A stretch of 64,000 nucleotides of DNA. Source: Ctena decussata (taxonomy: Eukaryota > Mollusca > Bivalvia > Lucinida > Lucinidae). The notes under the pieces were generated by a model that ran no database searches, was not told the DNA's origin, and saw only the letters and a program-made list of their open reading frames with translations. Where the stretch lies: NCBI GenBank assembly GCA_963989385.1, contig OZ022512.1:24015899-24079898 (forward strand), read 5' to 3'. Positions 1-11,255 of this stretch are shown in pieces (position 1 is the stretch's first letter; each line of letters opens with the position of its first letter). Position numbers and translations under genes: made by a program.

Positions 1-47
1 CACTGCTGTAAGAACGCTTATTGTTGAGCTGACTGCTGCAATATTCG

Positions 48-172
48 AGCCTCGACTCGACAAAACCAATAAAGTTGCATGTGCGCCAGTGGAAGACGGA
101 TGCCCGGGCTAGTCTGAATTTACTTTGCGCGCATGCCACGTTGTTGGTTTTGTCGTGTCGCGGCACAATAAT
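48..172. mobile_element. Fold-back element family A, internally deleted copy
   Basis: The left end reads GAGCCTCGACTCGACAAAAC and the right end TTTTGTCGTGTCGCGGCACA, matching the two ends of the ~240 bp family A element seen many times in this window. The middle is missing: the copy is about 125 bp, and the terminal AGCCTGGGC-type modules are reduced to a short remnant. It is non-coding and is inferred to be a decayed non-autonomous DNA transposon. Confidence 0.7.
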
Positions 173-340
173 TCTGCCTCTTTTCGATATTATATACTGC
201 ATATTTGTTCTAGTTTAGCTCCCTCCAGTTATAAACATTTCTAAGTTTCTAGATTTTACTTATATCTGACAAGAAGCAAGTGCATGTAACACGTGTCGAT
301 GAAAGTAATTTGGAATCGTCTAGGCAGATCTTTCAATATT

Positions 341-586
341 TGTGACGCGACTAGAAAAACCCAACAAAGTGACATGTGCTCCCAGCAAAGACTCAGATCA
401 GCCTGTGCATCCGCCCAGTCTGATGAGAGTCTTTGCTGTCCGCACGGAGCTAGCTTAAACCCTTAGCTACAGCGGACTTTTAAGCGCACAGCGAAGACTC
501 TTTTCAGGATCGGCGCCTGCCCAGGCTGATCTGAGTCTTCGCTTGGCGCACCTGCCACTTAATTGTTTTCTAGTGTCGCGGCACAT
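341..586. mobile_element. Fold-back element family A, full-length diverged copy
   Basis: The copy opens with GACGCGACTAGAAAAACC and closes with TAGTGTCGCGGCACA. Between them are the family's paired modules: AGACTCAGATCAGCC and CATCCGCCCAGTCTGAT on the left, and their complements on the right. The two halves are reverse complements around a CTTAAACCCTTAGCTACAG centre. The ORF on the minus strand here is only the open frame of the repeat. Confidence 0.85.
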
Positions 587-1151
587 TTTATTATTGCACC
601 CTAGTATACAAGATTGATTGGCAGCACCCAGGAAAGCTGCTTGTTCCTTGGAATTGTAAATTGCGTAAAGTATGCACTTCAACAATTGGAAATTGCTTTT
701 CCTTGGATTTGTAGTACTGAATCTAATTGCAAAACTTTTGTACAATGCTCTTATTGAAAAACTGATTATTGAGGCTAAAAATCATTATTTGCCTGGTTGA
801 ATTAAATCTTTTTGTCAAGCATGTATGAAGTTTCGAGGGAAATTGTTTAAGAAACAGAATGGTTGAAAAATGCATCATTCAGAGAATCTTTTCAACAAAG
901 GGCTTGTGAATGATGTACTTTTCTATAATATTCGAGCCATTTATAAGTACATTATACGTAGTACCGGCGTTAGGTAGTGTTAAAGAATATTCTTTTTGTT
1001 TGGCTTTAACAAATGACTCTTTATAGCTCTTATATTCTAAGGGAATATAATACAGCAAATAATGCATAAATTCCAGTTCTGCTAACATTTTTTGTCCCGC
1101 CTCTATGTCAGGGTGGATAGTCCGGAAACATCCCCTTGTTTACTTAATAAT

Positions 1152-1389
1152 TGAGTCGCGACACGAGAACACGAACATAGTGTCTGTGCGCCTAGCGCAG
1201 ACTCAGATCAGCCTGGGCAACCGCCAAATCTGATAAGAGTCTTCGCCGTCCGCATGGAGGTAGCTTAGACAATTAAGTACCCTTTAAGTGCATAGCGAAA
1301 AATCTGATCAGGCTAGGCAGAAGTCCAGGCTGATCTGAGTCTGCGCTTGGCGCACAACCAATTTGTTGGTTTTCTCGTCTCGCGGCTTA
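1152..1389. mobile_element. Fold-back element family A, full-length copy
   Basis: TTGAGTCGCGACACGAGAAC at the left mirrors TTCTCGTCTCGCGGCTTA at the right. The arms contain CGCAGACTCAGATCAGCC and its complement GGCTGATCTGAGTCTGCG. Length is about 238 bp. It is not coding. Confidence 0.88.
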
Positions 1390-1507
1390 GTTGTTTTAAT
1401 CCCACTCTGGTTCTGGTTTAACCCTATCTTATATAGCCGTGTCTCCGCATATTGTGCTTTATTCCTGTTACCATGGGATTTTCATGTTGTCTTAATATTT
1501 CCACAAC

Positions 1508-1755
1508 TGAGCCGCCATGTGAGAAGACCAGCAAAGTGGCTGCGCGCCCAGCGCAGACACAGATCAGCCTGGGCATCCACCCAGTCTGATCAGACTATTT
1601 ACTATATTTACCAAGTGCTTAAACGGTAGCTAAGGGTTTAAGCTACCATCATGCGGACAGCGAAAACTCAGATCAGACTGGGCGGATGCCCAGGCTGATC
1701 TGAGTTTGCGCTAGGCGCACAACCACTTTGTTTGTTTTCTCGTGTCGGGCCTCAA
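1508..1755. mobile_element. Fold-back element family A, full-length copy
   Basis: TGAGCCGCCATGTGAGAAGA at the left pairs with TTTTCTCGTGTCGGGCCTCA at the right. The centre holds CGGTAGCTAAGGGTTTAAGC with flanking GCTACC, which forms the small central stem typical of the family. Only about 120 bp separates it from the preceding copy, so two copies lie nearly head to tail. Confidence 0.88.
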
Positions 1756-1904
1756 ATAAGCATTTCATCCATAGATGAGAAAACAAGAAGGGATATTCGT
1801 CCAGAGAGGCAACCATGGTGACACCCCAGAGATCTTTAGGTGTCGCAATACATAGTTTATGTCAAGTCGTCATATTTGATCCATCATAGGTCTTATCCGC
1901 CTTT

Positions 1905-2260
1905 TCGTTGTTACCTGTGACGATTCATTGATGGGTTAGGAAACCTTCTTGCGGGCCAAAGGCCTAACTAAATATTTCGAACCACTGCAGAAGTAGAGAG
2001 GCTTTTGATCCAAAAATGTTAGTTTAAACTCCCACAGAAATGTATTACTGACCGTTCGAAGGTAGTCTCTGGCGATATAGTCACCAGAATAGCTGCCCAT
2101 TCTGCTTTTTGTTTTAGTTTTGTTTATATTTCAAAATAGAAAAAAGAAATAGGTAAAATAGATGTTGCTGCTGTTTACAATTAGGGTAGCTGAATGACCA
2201 CCTGTTTCGGAAAGACATGTCCATTCGGTTTACCGTGCATGTCTGTGTGTGTGTTTCTTT
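1905..2260 (+). repeat. Dispersed repeat X, degenerate copy
   Basis: Blocks in this stretch align in the same order with 31.3-31.6 kb: GATTCATTGATGGGTTAG, then a CCTAACTAAATATTTCGAAC-like block, then GTATTACTGACCGTTCGAAG, then a GTAGCTGAATGACCACCTG block. A minus-strand relative lies near 51.4 kb. I see no protein motif. It could be an eroded non-autonomous retroelement or an unclassified dispersed repeat. Confidence 0.55.
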
Positions 2261-5200
2261 CCCTTTTGTTTTTGCGGGAAGAATGTAGAATTTAGTATTA
2301 ATCCATGATCCTTGCCGATCTTTTTACGTTTTGACTCGCTATATATTTTTGGTGAATGGGAGGACATCCATGCTTTTACGCCGTTTTAACAAAGGACCCC
2401 AACATTTGAGACTTTATGTTTGCTTTCCTCGACAAATAAGCCCTTCCAAAGTTGAGTCTATATTTAAGGGACTGTACATATCAGAAAATAGTAAACATCA
2501 AGCTAGTCCTAGAGAGAGTCCACAGTATGTAGCTATTATCGCTATTGTTCTCGTTTTCTCAGGGCATGAAGTGTGTCAACAACTAACTTGTTCTATCAAG
2601 GCATTAATACCCGAAGACCCGTAGAAGGGGCACTGGTAAATAGTGTAGACATAGTTTTGTCTACATCCAAAATTTTCACTTACATAATGCATGAAGCGAC
2701 AGAGTATATCACAATGCTGCACATGCAAATATAGCTTGAACTGTTTTAGGCTAAACTTAACCATTACACCAATCTACTGCGTATAGCAAAATGCAGTACC
2801 GACATCATAAAACTATTTCTTGACTCTACTTACATGATAGAACAAATGTAAACATATAATGGATTATTACGGTCACTTCTGTGACAATGCTTTGAAAGGT
2901 TATTTGTAACGAGGTACTAAGGAACAAACCATGTATGCAGGTCATAAAATATGTTATCTTTTAGTGGAAATAAATAATTTAGTACATTAATTGGAATGAT
3001 TTCAAGCATCGGGATTGGTTATTCAATTAAACATTAAATGTTAAAGAAAGCAATTCCCAAAGAAGCAAATTTTTAGATAATTGCAGTTATTTGTAGGACC
3101 TTGGCATGCTCAGTTTGAATGCAGTGTTATGGAAAAATAAAGACATATTGTTTTAGCGAGTTTCTAATAGTAGTATTACATTGATGAGTTACGTGTTTCT
3201 CATATCTTGGCCAATGACCAGCTAGTTGGTGTGGTTCTAGTAGATTTCAAAAAACATGTATCTGGTAGAGAGTTAAATTCTTCTTCAAAACTAAATAGGT
3301 GGGTGGGTCGGGCGATGCAGGTGGGTAACTGATGTCATGACACATTAGTGTTTGATATCTAAAATGTTCAAAAAAGACGTTAGACAAGCCAGTTTACAAA
3401 AACAGCTCTGAAGAATTGTAATATCTGCTGTTAACATAATGGTATGGTTCTAACTCTATTAAAACAAAAGTTACTGTTTTGCTCATAACAACATCAAAAC
3501 AAAGTAAGATATAAATGATGAAACAAAAAATCTGTTATACAAAGACGCAGACTAACAAATGATATAAAACTATAAAATACCCGATGTCTATTTTGATAAT
3601 GAACCTTTCTTGGTCTAATCATATGACTTTTGTCACGAAAAATATTTCTTCTTACTTGTGCTTGCTGTTAACCCTGCATGAATATTTATCGGTTGGAAAG
3701 AGGGCTGAATCAATTAAACCGATTCTTTTCGTTTCTTTGGTGTATTCGTTGCTTCTAAAGGATCGGCACATTTCCATTCTAGGCTTTTCGGCTAGTTATA
3801 TAAAGGAAACAATATTTGTGATTTTCTGTTTGCTTCCTACCCCGTGAATAAAACCCTTCCAAAGTGTGTGCTGCGGATGATGAAAATTATCTTTATTTTG
3901 AGACTTCACCAATAAAACTGGAGATAAATATATTTTTGATAAACATTAATTTCCCTGGAAATGAGAATAATATCAAAAATAGAAATCTTTTCATACCCTT
4001 ACATTTTTAATAAAATAATTTCAAGTTTCCTTTTTTTGTGTTTCTTGTTTCCAAGGGGTAATTTGAATATATCAGTATGGAATACAAAGCTGCACTGATA
4101 TTATACATTAAATCCGTGTTCATTGTTGCTAGACGTAGACGATTTCTATATATGTGATATTCACCTAATATTTGATATTATAAGGCTAAGCTTATTATCC
4201 TTGGGATTTATTATGTTTCTCGGAGAATCATCTGTCTACGGCATGGTTGGTTTCCAGTTCAAATATTTGTCATAAACTAAGTCAATATATTAAAGCTCCA
4301 ATGTATTTAAACTAGAAAACAAATTATCTTGAATGTAGACTTGGTGGCTCTGAAAATCTATAAATGTCGCTTAGTTTTGATATACTCGCTTTTTTGTCTT
4401 CATAAACTTCCCAAATAAAATTTCTTCACAAATGGAAAAAAGGTTTAATGGAAAGGAGAATATATATTTTACTATTGTAATACGAGAAATTAGCATGGAG
4501 TAACTAAATCGCCGACGTGTAATTCACCTTACTGTTATCACTCTGGGGATTTATGGATTTCCATCATGAGTTATGTGATCATGTGATGGTTAAACATGCA
4601 CTTCAAATGAACTGACATGATGACTAACCATACCATACTAAAAATTCTGACCATAAGATGCCACCATGTTGAAGCGTAATGAAAAGCCATAAGGTTAGTT
4701 TTTTAGCTTGTTTTGGCTGACCATAGCAAAGGCAAAATACCTTAAGTACTTTTCTGCTGAGTTACTGGAAGAAAATCTTGAGTAACTCGTATAATTTGCA
4801 TCCGTAACAAAGAAACAAACCAACAAAGAAAATAATAAAAAAAAGTAGCAATTTAAATCGTAACTCCTTATAAAAATCAAAAGTAAACATGTATTTTTTT
4901 TTTGAAAAAAAGAAAGACAAAAAAGAAACTAGCCAAATACATAGCAATATTTACCTAATTTTAAGCATAATTTGTTTAAAAACAACAACCAAACAACAGG
5001 GTGCTTATACTGACAATAGTTAAAAGGAAGACGGGTCATACTGAACATTGCCAGACAGTTAAATTGCCATGTTTATGAGTTCGAGTTCGATTGAAAAATG
5101 TAGGGGTTATTGATAATCATCATTAATATGTCTGATGGAAAACCGTAAGACCCCGATTGCTTATGACACGTCTGCCTTTATAAGTGGCAAGTTATTAAGA

Positions 5201-5640
5201 CTAGCAGTATAGTAGTTGAACTTCCATATGTCATATGCCAGGGTCGCTTCTTCAAACCGGCTTAGATTTGTAGCTCGTAGAAGTAAAACATCTGCAGCTG
5301 CAATTTCTGGAGTTGATGACTTGAAGTTTTTCCCGTTTGTTATAATAGCGCTCCGTGCAGACAAAACATAGTATTAAATTTGGACCACCGTGTTTCATCT
5401 AAGTAAGTCTGGTCTATAATCGTCATTACCAAGGGGATATTAATTATAAGATTTGTCACGATAAGCGTGGACAGTCTGCTATAAAGTGTTTAAGTGTGTC
5501 TGCTATCATAATGAAACTATTTGGGTATTCGATCAAAAATAATTTAAGTACCTCTGTTGTTTTAATGCGTAAAAACAAGAGGTTTGTAGAAATAAAATAT
5601 CTGATAAATTAATCTGAAGCCCAATAAACACTAGACTAAT
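2261..5640. other. Stretch with no recognisable gene or element
   Basis: This is AT-rich sequence with short ORFs only, none with a recognisable motif. The string CCCTTCCAAAG occurs near 2443 and 3851 in loosely similar contexts (a GTTTGCTT...CCT block, then AATAA). It recurs near 54.86 and 57.16 kb, so these may be scraps of one old repeat. Nothing else is supported. Confidence 0.5.
5161..5364 (-). CDS. Possible coding fragment, unrecognised
   Basis: A 67-residue minus-strand frame has fairly protein-like composition: mixed charged and aromatic residues, a run of alanines near residue 22, and a C-terminal half rich in Tyr, Asn and Leu. It has no low-complexity sequence. I recognise no family and see no convincing acceptor upstream. 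It overlaps no repeat I could identify. It could equally be a chance ORF. Confidence 0.18.
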   Translation of the reverse strand: MSARSAIITNGKNFKSSTPEIAAADVLLLRATNLSRFEEATLAYDIWKFNYYTASLNNLPLIKADVS

Positions 5641-5755
5641 AAGACCAAGTTGGCATGTCGAAAGATAACAGTGTTCAGGCGCAAACCACCGCCATTTTGT
5701 TTGAGGCCAAAGTCACCGTAGTGCTCGAAAAGACAAATCCCTGATGATGAAACAA

Positions 5756-5784
5756 TTAAGAGAGCCTGCCACGAACCATGGAGC
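5756..5784 (+). repeat. Left 29 bp terminal inverted repeat
   Basis: It starts TTAAGAGAGCCTGCCACGAA and ends CCATGGAGC. It matches the complement of 12514-12542 without mismatch, and similarity stops abruptly on the inner side. Confidence 0.85.
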
Positions 5785-5884
5785 ATTGAGTGGAAACTCG
5801 AAAATTTCATTTTCGATCAATACTTTGTCACTTTATTGGCCTTACCAATATATGTAAAACCCTAGAAGGATTTTAATTTTTTTG

Positions 5885-7290
5885 TTCAAATAGAGCCAGA
5901 AAATGGCAAAATCTGTTTCCATGGTGACATCCAAATATTTTGGGGTATAATAATACAGTTTTATGCCAAAATAAACCCTATTAATTTTATATATTGAATC
6001 AAGCAGTTCAATATAAGTAATCTTCATATCATAAAGCATCCTCAGTATAATATCAAAAACTTAGATTTGGTGGAAAACCTGAAAGAATTTGGTTGCTATG
6101 GTAACGCAAATACTGATACACTCAAAGTGAAGAGAAAACCTGAATTTTAGTATGCTTACATAACTGCTCATAAAATCTAAACCCAACCAGATAGAATCAT
6201 ATGGCCTATCAGATGGTTAAGTGGAATAATAGTCTGACAGAACCCAAAAATAAAATTGGCTAGCATATCATTAACGAAAAAAATTTTGGTATCTGAAATT
6301 GTTGAATTTTTATGTTTTTCACTCATAATTGCAGTTTTCCAGCCAAGAAACTATAAAATGAATCGAGCATTTGCAACTAAAGCATTCTATGGAATATGAT
6401 TTTTCAAAAGTTTTCAACTAAAATTTATCTTTGGAAACTTGAAATGTCTCTGTAAAATTATCATAGCAACCAAATTTTTACCTAGCAACGAGGACATTAA
6501 CACTATATAAATGATATTAAATAGGCTAAAGTTGATAATTATGATATTGCTTAACTTTTAATGGCTTAAACAGGGTTAGAACAGATAAAAGATATTCAAA
6601 ATAATAAAATAGAAATATTGTGATACTTTTCAATGCCCAAGTAGCCTCGGAATATAGGTTGCTAGGGCGATTTTCAACAGACTGGCAAATGGAAAAACAA
6701 ATCTTGGCATTTATAGCTGCCTTATTTGCAGATACAAAGTATTTTGATATACAAATGTGTTTTGCAGTAGTCCTGTAACAAGTGTATCACTTTTGTACGA
6801 GTCTCTCGAAGTCTTTGGTTGCCATGACAACCAAAATGCTCAATTTGTCTCAATAATTCTAATAAAGATCAACTCCTCAGAAGCTACAAGCAGGATAGCA
6901 CTTAAACTATGAAAGTTTTCATAGCATTTGTGTCAACAAAAATACTATTCAGTATTGCCTTTGCTCGAGCACTTTGGTTGCTATGGCAACTTAAAAGTGT
7001 CCATAGAATTATGAGAAAAATACAAATTGTCATTTATCAATATTAAAGTGATTTCATTGCAGAGATTTATCAACTTTTGATGCTTGCTGAATGCTCACAG
7101 CATTAGTCAAGACTGAAACAATACTTCTCATTATAGCCTTTGCTCAACCACCTAGGTTGCTATGGCACTTTATGAGTGTCCATTACATTATAATAGGAAA
7201 AAATGAAAGTTTACATTATCACTCTCTCACTGCAGCTAGTTTGTCAAATCCTTTTCATTTACAAAAATGTTGCTTTAGTACCTATTAATG
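5885..7290 (+). repeat. Diverged tandem units carrying an X-box-like palindrome
   Basis: The motif GTTGCTATGGYAAC or a close variant recurs at about 6093, 6823, 6978 and 7156, with a complement near 6470 and a weaker form at 6655. The later units also share AAAAGTGTCCAT or TGAGTGTCCAT just downstream and are spaced about 155-178 bp apart. The motif matches the known binding palindrome of RFX factors. Whether it binds anything here is unknown. Confidence 0.6.
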
Positions 7291-7755
7291 TCTTAGAAAT
7301 GGGCCCTATGGGGTCAGGCCAGGGATACAGCAGGGCTTAAGTGCCAGGGTTTCATCTCTGCAGTTCTAGGTAGCTGCTGAGCATTTAATTTCACACTTTA
7401 GGGTAAAACTTTGCTGCTTGCATTTAAAAGTAAACCACTTTTTGAAGGGCTTTATCATCAGGAGTCACCAAAGTTGTCCCTTTTGCAAAGATTGCGAAAA
7501 AAATTCAGGAAGGTGTACCCATGCACCTAAAATTGACTTGCCCTGTCAGGCAATACAGGCAATGTTTGTGATCTTGTATATTTATTTGGCCACCATGCTT
7601 TAATATTTTCATTCACTTTTTCTCTCACATCAAATATTGATGGTGGAGATGGTTGCAGAGACAGATGTTAGAAATTAGAATGGATTGGAATGGGCTGGCT
7701 TTGATAAGCTTCCGCACTTCATTCCACTGATTTTTGGGGATGACATTCTTACAGG

Positions 7756-7793
7756 AAAGAATTTGCTCCCTGAAAGAGAGCAAATTCTTTGCT
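7756..7793. repeat. Short hairpin AAAGAATTTGCTC
   Basis: AAAGAATTTGCTC and GAGCAAATTCTTT are separated by nine bases, giving a perfect 13 bp stem. The same module recurs near 10.62 kb, with a related half near 10.71 kb, and both regions are followed by a CATTCCAT...TTTAAA block. This suggests two copies of one repeat about 2.9 kb apart. Confidence 0.7.
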
Positions 7794-8197
7794 GAAAGAG
7801 TACCATATCAGGCTCTAGAAGCAAACTGTAACCAATGGAATGTAGTTTATTGTGCCCATTCCATTCCAGGTTTTAAACTATGTCATTCCAAACAGAAGCA
7901 TCTCTGACACTTCCAACATTTTGATGCTAGTCTCAGGTGCTTATTTACTTTGTTCCTCAGAGAGGTAGTCGCCCTCCCTTCATCCTGATATTACTGAAAA
8001 ACTGTTGAAAAGAATGTAAAATCATAAGTCAGTCATCTGTCCACTGAATTTGGACAGAAAACAAGAGATGATATGGCAGTAAGTGCCATATTGGCACTCT
8101 AGAATACTGGTTTATTAATTCATGATATCTTGCAGTTAATTAGCTAAGATGCCCTTGTATATGTAGTAATATTGAGGGTTATTACAATTATTTTTTA

Positions 8198-8410
8198 CAG
8201 TGCCTGTGGTCCAGATAAGACGAAGTATTTGGTGATAATTATGGACAATTTTTCTTAAATCTCATAAAGAACATATTTTGTGACCACTTATTAGAACTGC
8301 CTCTTCGAAACAGAACTAATCAGTGGTCACAACATAGGTTTTAGATGCAAAATAAGGAAAATTATCCCAGAATTATCCATGTTACTCTTTTTTTCTGGAG
8401 CACTGCCACA
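8198..8410. mobile_element. Hairpin MITE family C, copy 1
   Basis: Outer arms GTGGTCCAGATAAGA and TCTGGAGCACTGCCAC face each other. Inner arms TTGTGACCACTTATTAGAAC and GAACTAATCAGTGGTCACAA form a strong stem around a short loop. At about 210 bp it is too short to encode a transposase. Three relatives follow in the next 2 kb. Confidence 0.8.
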
Positions 8411-8573
8411 GTTAAAGGGACACAATAAAATGCATTCAAATTTGTATTTGTACAGCAATGAATCTTAGATAACAAGAAAATGTAACAACGTCAAAAAAAA
8501 TTATATTGCAAAGAAAATGAAAATCTCTCAGCCATATACTCTAGAGTTCAATATGATATTAGACACGATCCCT

Positions 8574-8772
8574 TCAGAGCTCCAGGAAAGATGAGGTATT
8601 GAGGATAATCCTGAGACATAATATTCATCAGTGAAAATATATTGTGACCCTTCATTAGAACTTTGTTGGTGAGATGGTTCTAATGAGGGGTCACAACATA
8701 TGCTATATGGAGAAATATGGAAAACTGTCCCTAAATTATCCCTGTTGCCCCTTCTTACCTGGAGCAATACCC
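8574..8772. mobile_element. Hairpin MITE family C, copy 2
   Basis: It starts CAGAGCTCCAGGAAAGATGA and ends TACCTGGAGCAATACC. The inner stem is TTGTGACCCTTCATTAGAAC against GTTCTAATGAGGGGTCACAA, and the GATAATCC and ATTATCCC blocks are shared with copy 1. Confidence 0.8.
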
Positions 8773-9463
8773 CTTCCAAGTACTTGAGAACGTTTCCTCA
8801 TGTGGTATATTGAAAGAGATTCCGTTTTCAGTAAATACTTCTGTGAATTGGAGATTTGTTTTTGTTAAATTGGCAATGATTCTAGTCCATGCAGCGCTGG
8901 ACCCAAATTATTTAAAAAACCAAATTAAGTTTCTAATTTAGTGAAAATTGAAATTTGTTTCTAGGTATTTTCCGGCCCAGAGCTGGGCTAGGAATAATTC
9001 CCATTTTCTTCAATGAGCTAGTACTGAGCTGTCACTTAACTGTCATAATCACATGAAGAGGGAACCCGTCTGTCAGGAGATATTGACATCACATTCATGG
9101 TTCACGAAAAACTGCACATGTCTATCATTATCTACCTGCTTGTCTATCATTATCTACTTGCCACTGAATAAAACCTGGAGACATGTAAATGTGTTCCAAT
9201 GAGCTACCAGATTCAAATATCAAGTATCCATAGCTGAACGTAGGAGCTGGGTGGGTATCTTTCCTTGGTAGACTGGTAGACCGGAAACTGTGACCTAATG
9301 TTTGTGAGGTAATTCATTTACGACCTTTAAGTTTGATACTTCCACCATTCACTGGGTCAATGTAACGTGAGATCTCAGCGACACACTCATTAAAACCTGC
9401 CCTGTTCTTGGGAAATAAACATGGCTGCTGAAAACACAAAGAAACATTCCTATATATACGGCC

Positions 9464-9668
9464 AAGAGCTCCAGATAAGGTAGAGTATTGAGGATAATTC
9501 AGGGATAATTCTTTCTTATTTCTCATCCAAAACATTATGATGTGACCCTAATTACAGCCGTCTCGGCAATACGATTCTAATCAGTGACACAACATATATT
9601 TTTGTGGATGCATATGAAAAAAATATACCTAAATTCTCCTGCTGATCCCTTCTTATTTGGAGCACTCA
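9464..9668. mobile_element. Hairpin MITE family C, copy 3
   Basis: It opens AGAGCTCCAGATAAGGTAGA and closes TTCTTATTTGGAGCACT. The inner stem is ATGTGACCCTAATTACAG with TTCTAATCAGTGACACAACA, and is more diverged than in copies 1 and 2. Confidence 0.75.
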
Positions 9669-10167
9669 TATACACTAGCTAACAATGATTAGAGCCAAGT
9701 TGTTCAAAACTATATATCATTGTTGTTAGTGATAGATCTAGATACAGTAACTTTTTCAATGGCAAACTGTCATTTTTGCACATTATACAGTATTGAAACC
9801 CACACTTTGTCAGGTATATACTATCAGCTCCCTTGAGTTGTGAACAAAGAGAATTTAATTACTGACTTTAAGACTAAAGATTGTGATATTTTACTCATCC
9901 TTGTTAGCTTCGAATGTACCGTAAAAATCTAAATATCAGGACAGAAAGGTCTGAGATCAGACTTGGTATCGAAAATGTTTGCCATTCCATCTGCGTCTTT
10001 TGGACACATTATTACATTGTAAAATCTAAACTGCTCCATTCTTAGGACAGTTAATGGTGCCTATGTTTGTGTTCCAATTTTGACAGTACCTGGGGATGAG
10101 TCAAACAACTGCTTGCAGGATGGCAAACTGTAAAATGCTTCTGTCCCAAATTCAGGTTGTATCAGGC

Positions 10168-10353
10168 AAATGCACAGACAAGGTGTGTATTTGAAGATAA
10201 TTGCAATAATTAAAAAATACCTTATTTCTCCATAAATGTTGTGACTCCCCAATAGAACTGTCTTACTGCAGTTCTGTTGAGGGGTCCCAACATTTGTTTT
10301 TATGAAGAATTACCTTGGAATCATCTTCAGATGCTCATCTTATCTGTGCCTCT
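10168..10353. mobile_element. Hairpin MITE family C, copy 4, diverged
   Basis: GCACAGACAAGGTGTGTATT at the left and CTCATCTTATCTGTGCC at the right form the outer arms. The central stem is TTGTGACTCCCCAATAGAAC against GTTCTGTTGAGGGGTCCCAA. The order of blocks matches the other three copies. Confidence 0.7.
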
Positions 10354-10599
10354 GTATAATACGGGTATTTTGAGATGTTGAGCAAACCAAATTTAATTAA
10401 AACGCTACCAACCTGCCATCTGTTACCTCTGGACCAGTTTGAGATGTTTCACAGTCATTTCCAGTTTACAAGCTTTCACCAACATTTTATACACACAATA
10501 ATATGGATTCTGAAGAATTTCAGATCTGGGCATAGTTTAAAACCTAGAAGGGACTGAAATGGAATGAGATAAACAGTGGCTACACTTTGCTCCCAGAGC

Positions 10600-10800
10600 C
10601 TAGGAGTGTGCTCTTACAGCAAAGAATTTGCTCCCTCAGAGGGGAGGCAAATTCTTTCCTGAAAGAGAGCCATCCAAAATCAATGCAATGGAATAGCTAG
10701 ACTGTCCCTAGAGGGAGCAAATTATTTTCTGTAAGGAAGCCAAACAAAGTCAATGGAATGCAATGGAGTAGACTGTCTCGGTCAGGCCACTTAGTTTCAT
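10600..10800 (+). repeat. Second copy of the AAAGAATTTGCTC hairpin repeat
   Basis: GCAAAGAATTTGCTCCCT and GGCAAATTCTTTCCTG form an imperfect stem at 10617-10665, followed by GAGGGAGCAAATTATTTTCT near 10710. The flanks share CAATGGAAT and CATTCCATGCTTTAAA elements with the 7.7-7.9 kb region. Confidence 0.6.
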
Positions 10801-11049
10801 TCCATGCTTTAAATCATGCCTAAAATCGGATATTCTTCATAATTAAAATTCTGATCTGATAATACTTACATCTTTCTTCATAGCTTGCATGAAGAACCAG
10901 GGTCCTCAACGGTTGAGGCTCAACCGGCCAAGACATTGTTGATCTGATCTTTGTTGGCGTCGTTTCTCCATCAGTGGCTTGTTGTTCTGCAATGATAATC
11001 ACATGGCAGTGATTATAATAACATAAATTGTTGTTTCTACTGAATGATG

Positions 11050-11255
11050 AATCCTCAGTGGCTCAGTGGGTAAAGTGCTGGCCTGCTGAGCTAGCGGTCA
11101 GGGTTTGAATCTGTTGCAGGGGAAATTAGTTTAACTGTAAACAGGGTTCTCATCATTCCATTGCACACACCCTTTCGTCAATATCACTCTTTCATCGGCT
11201 TGATATGACTGAAGTACTGTATGAAGGGTCGTAAAATTCAGAGACCGTATAGCAA
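11050..11255 (+). mobile_element. tRNA-derived SINE, family S1
   Basis: The head has an A-box-like GGCTCAGTGGGTAAAGTGC and a B-box-like GGTTTGAATCTG about 35 bp later, as in a tRNA promoter. The body GTAAACAGGGTTCTCATC and the tail GATATGACTGAAGTACTGT are shared with copies at 32.35-32.56 kb (minus strand) and 36.03 kb (plus). A SINE is transcribed by RNA polymerase III and mobilised by a partner LINE. I could not find a clear target-site duplication for this copy. Confidence 0.75.
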
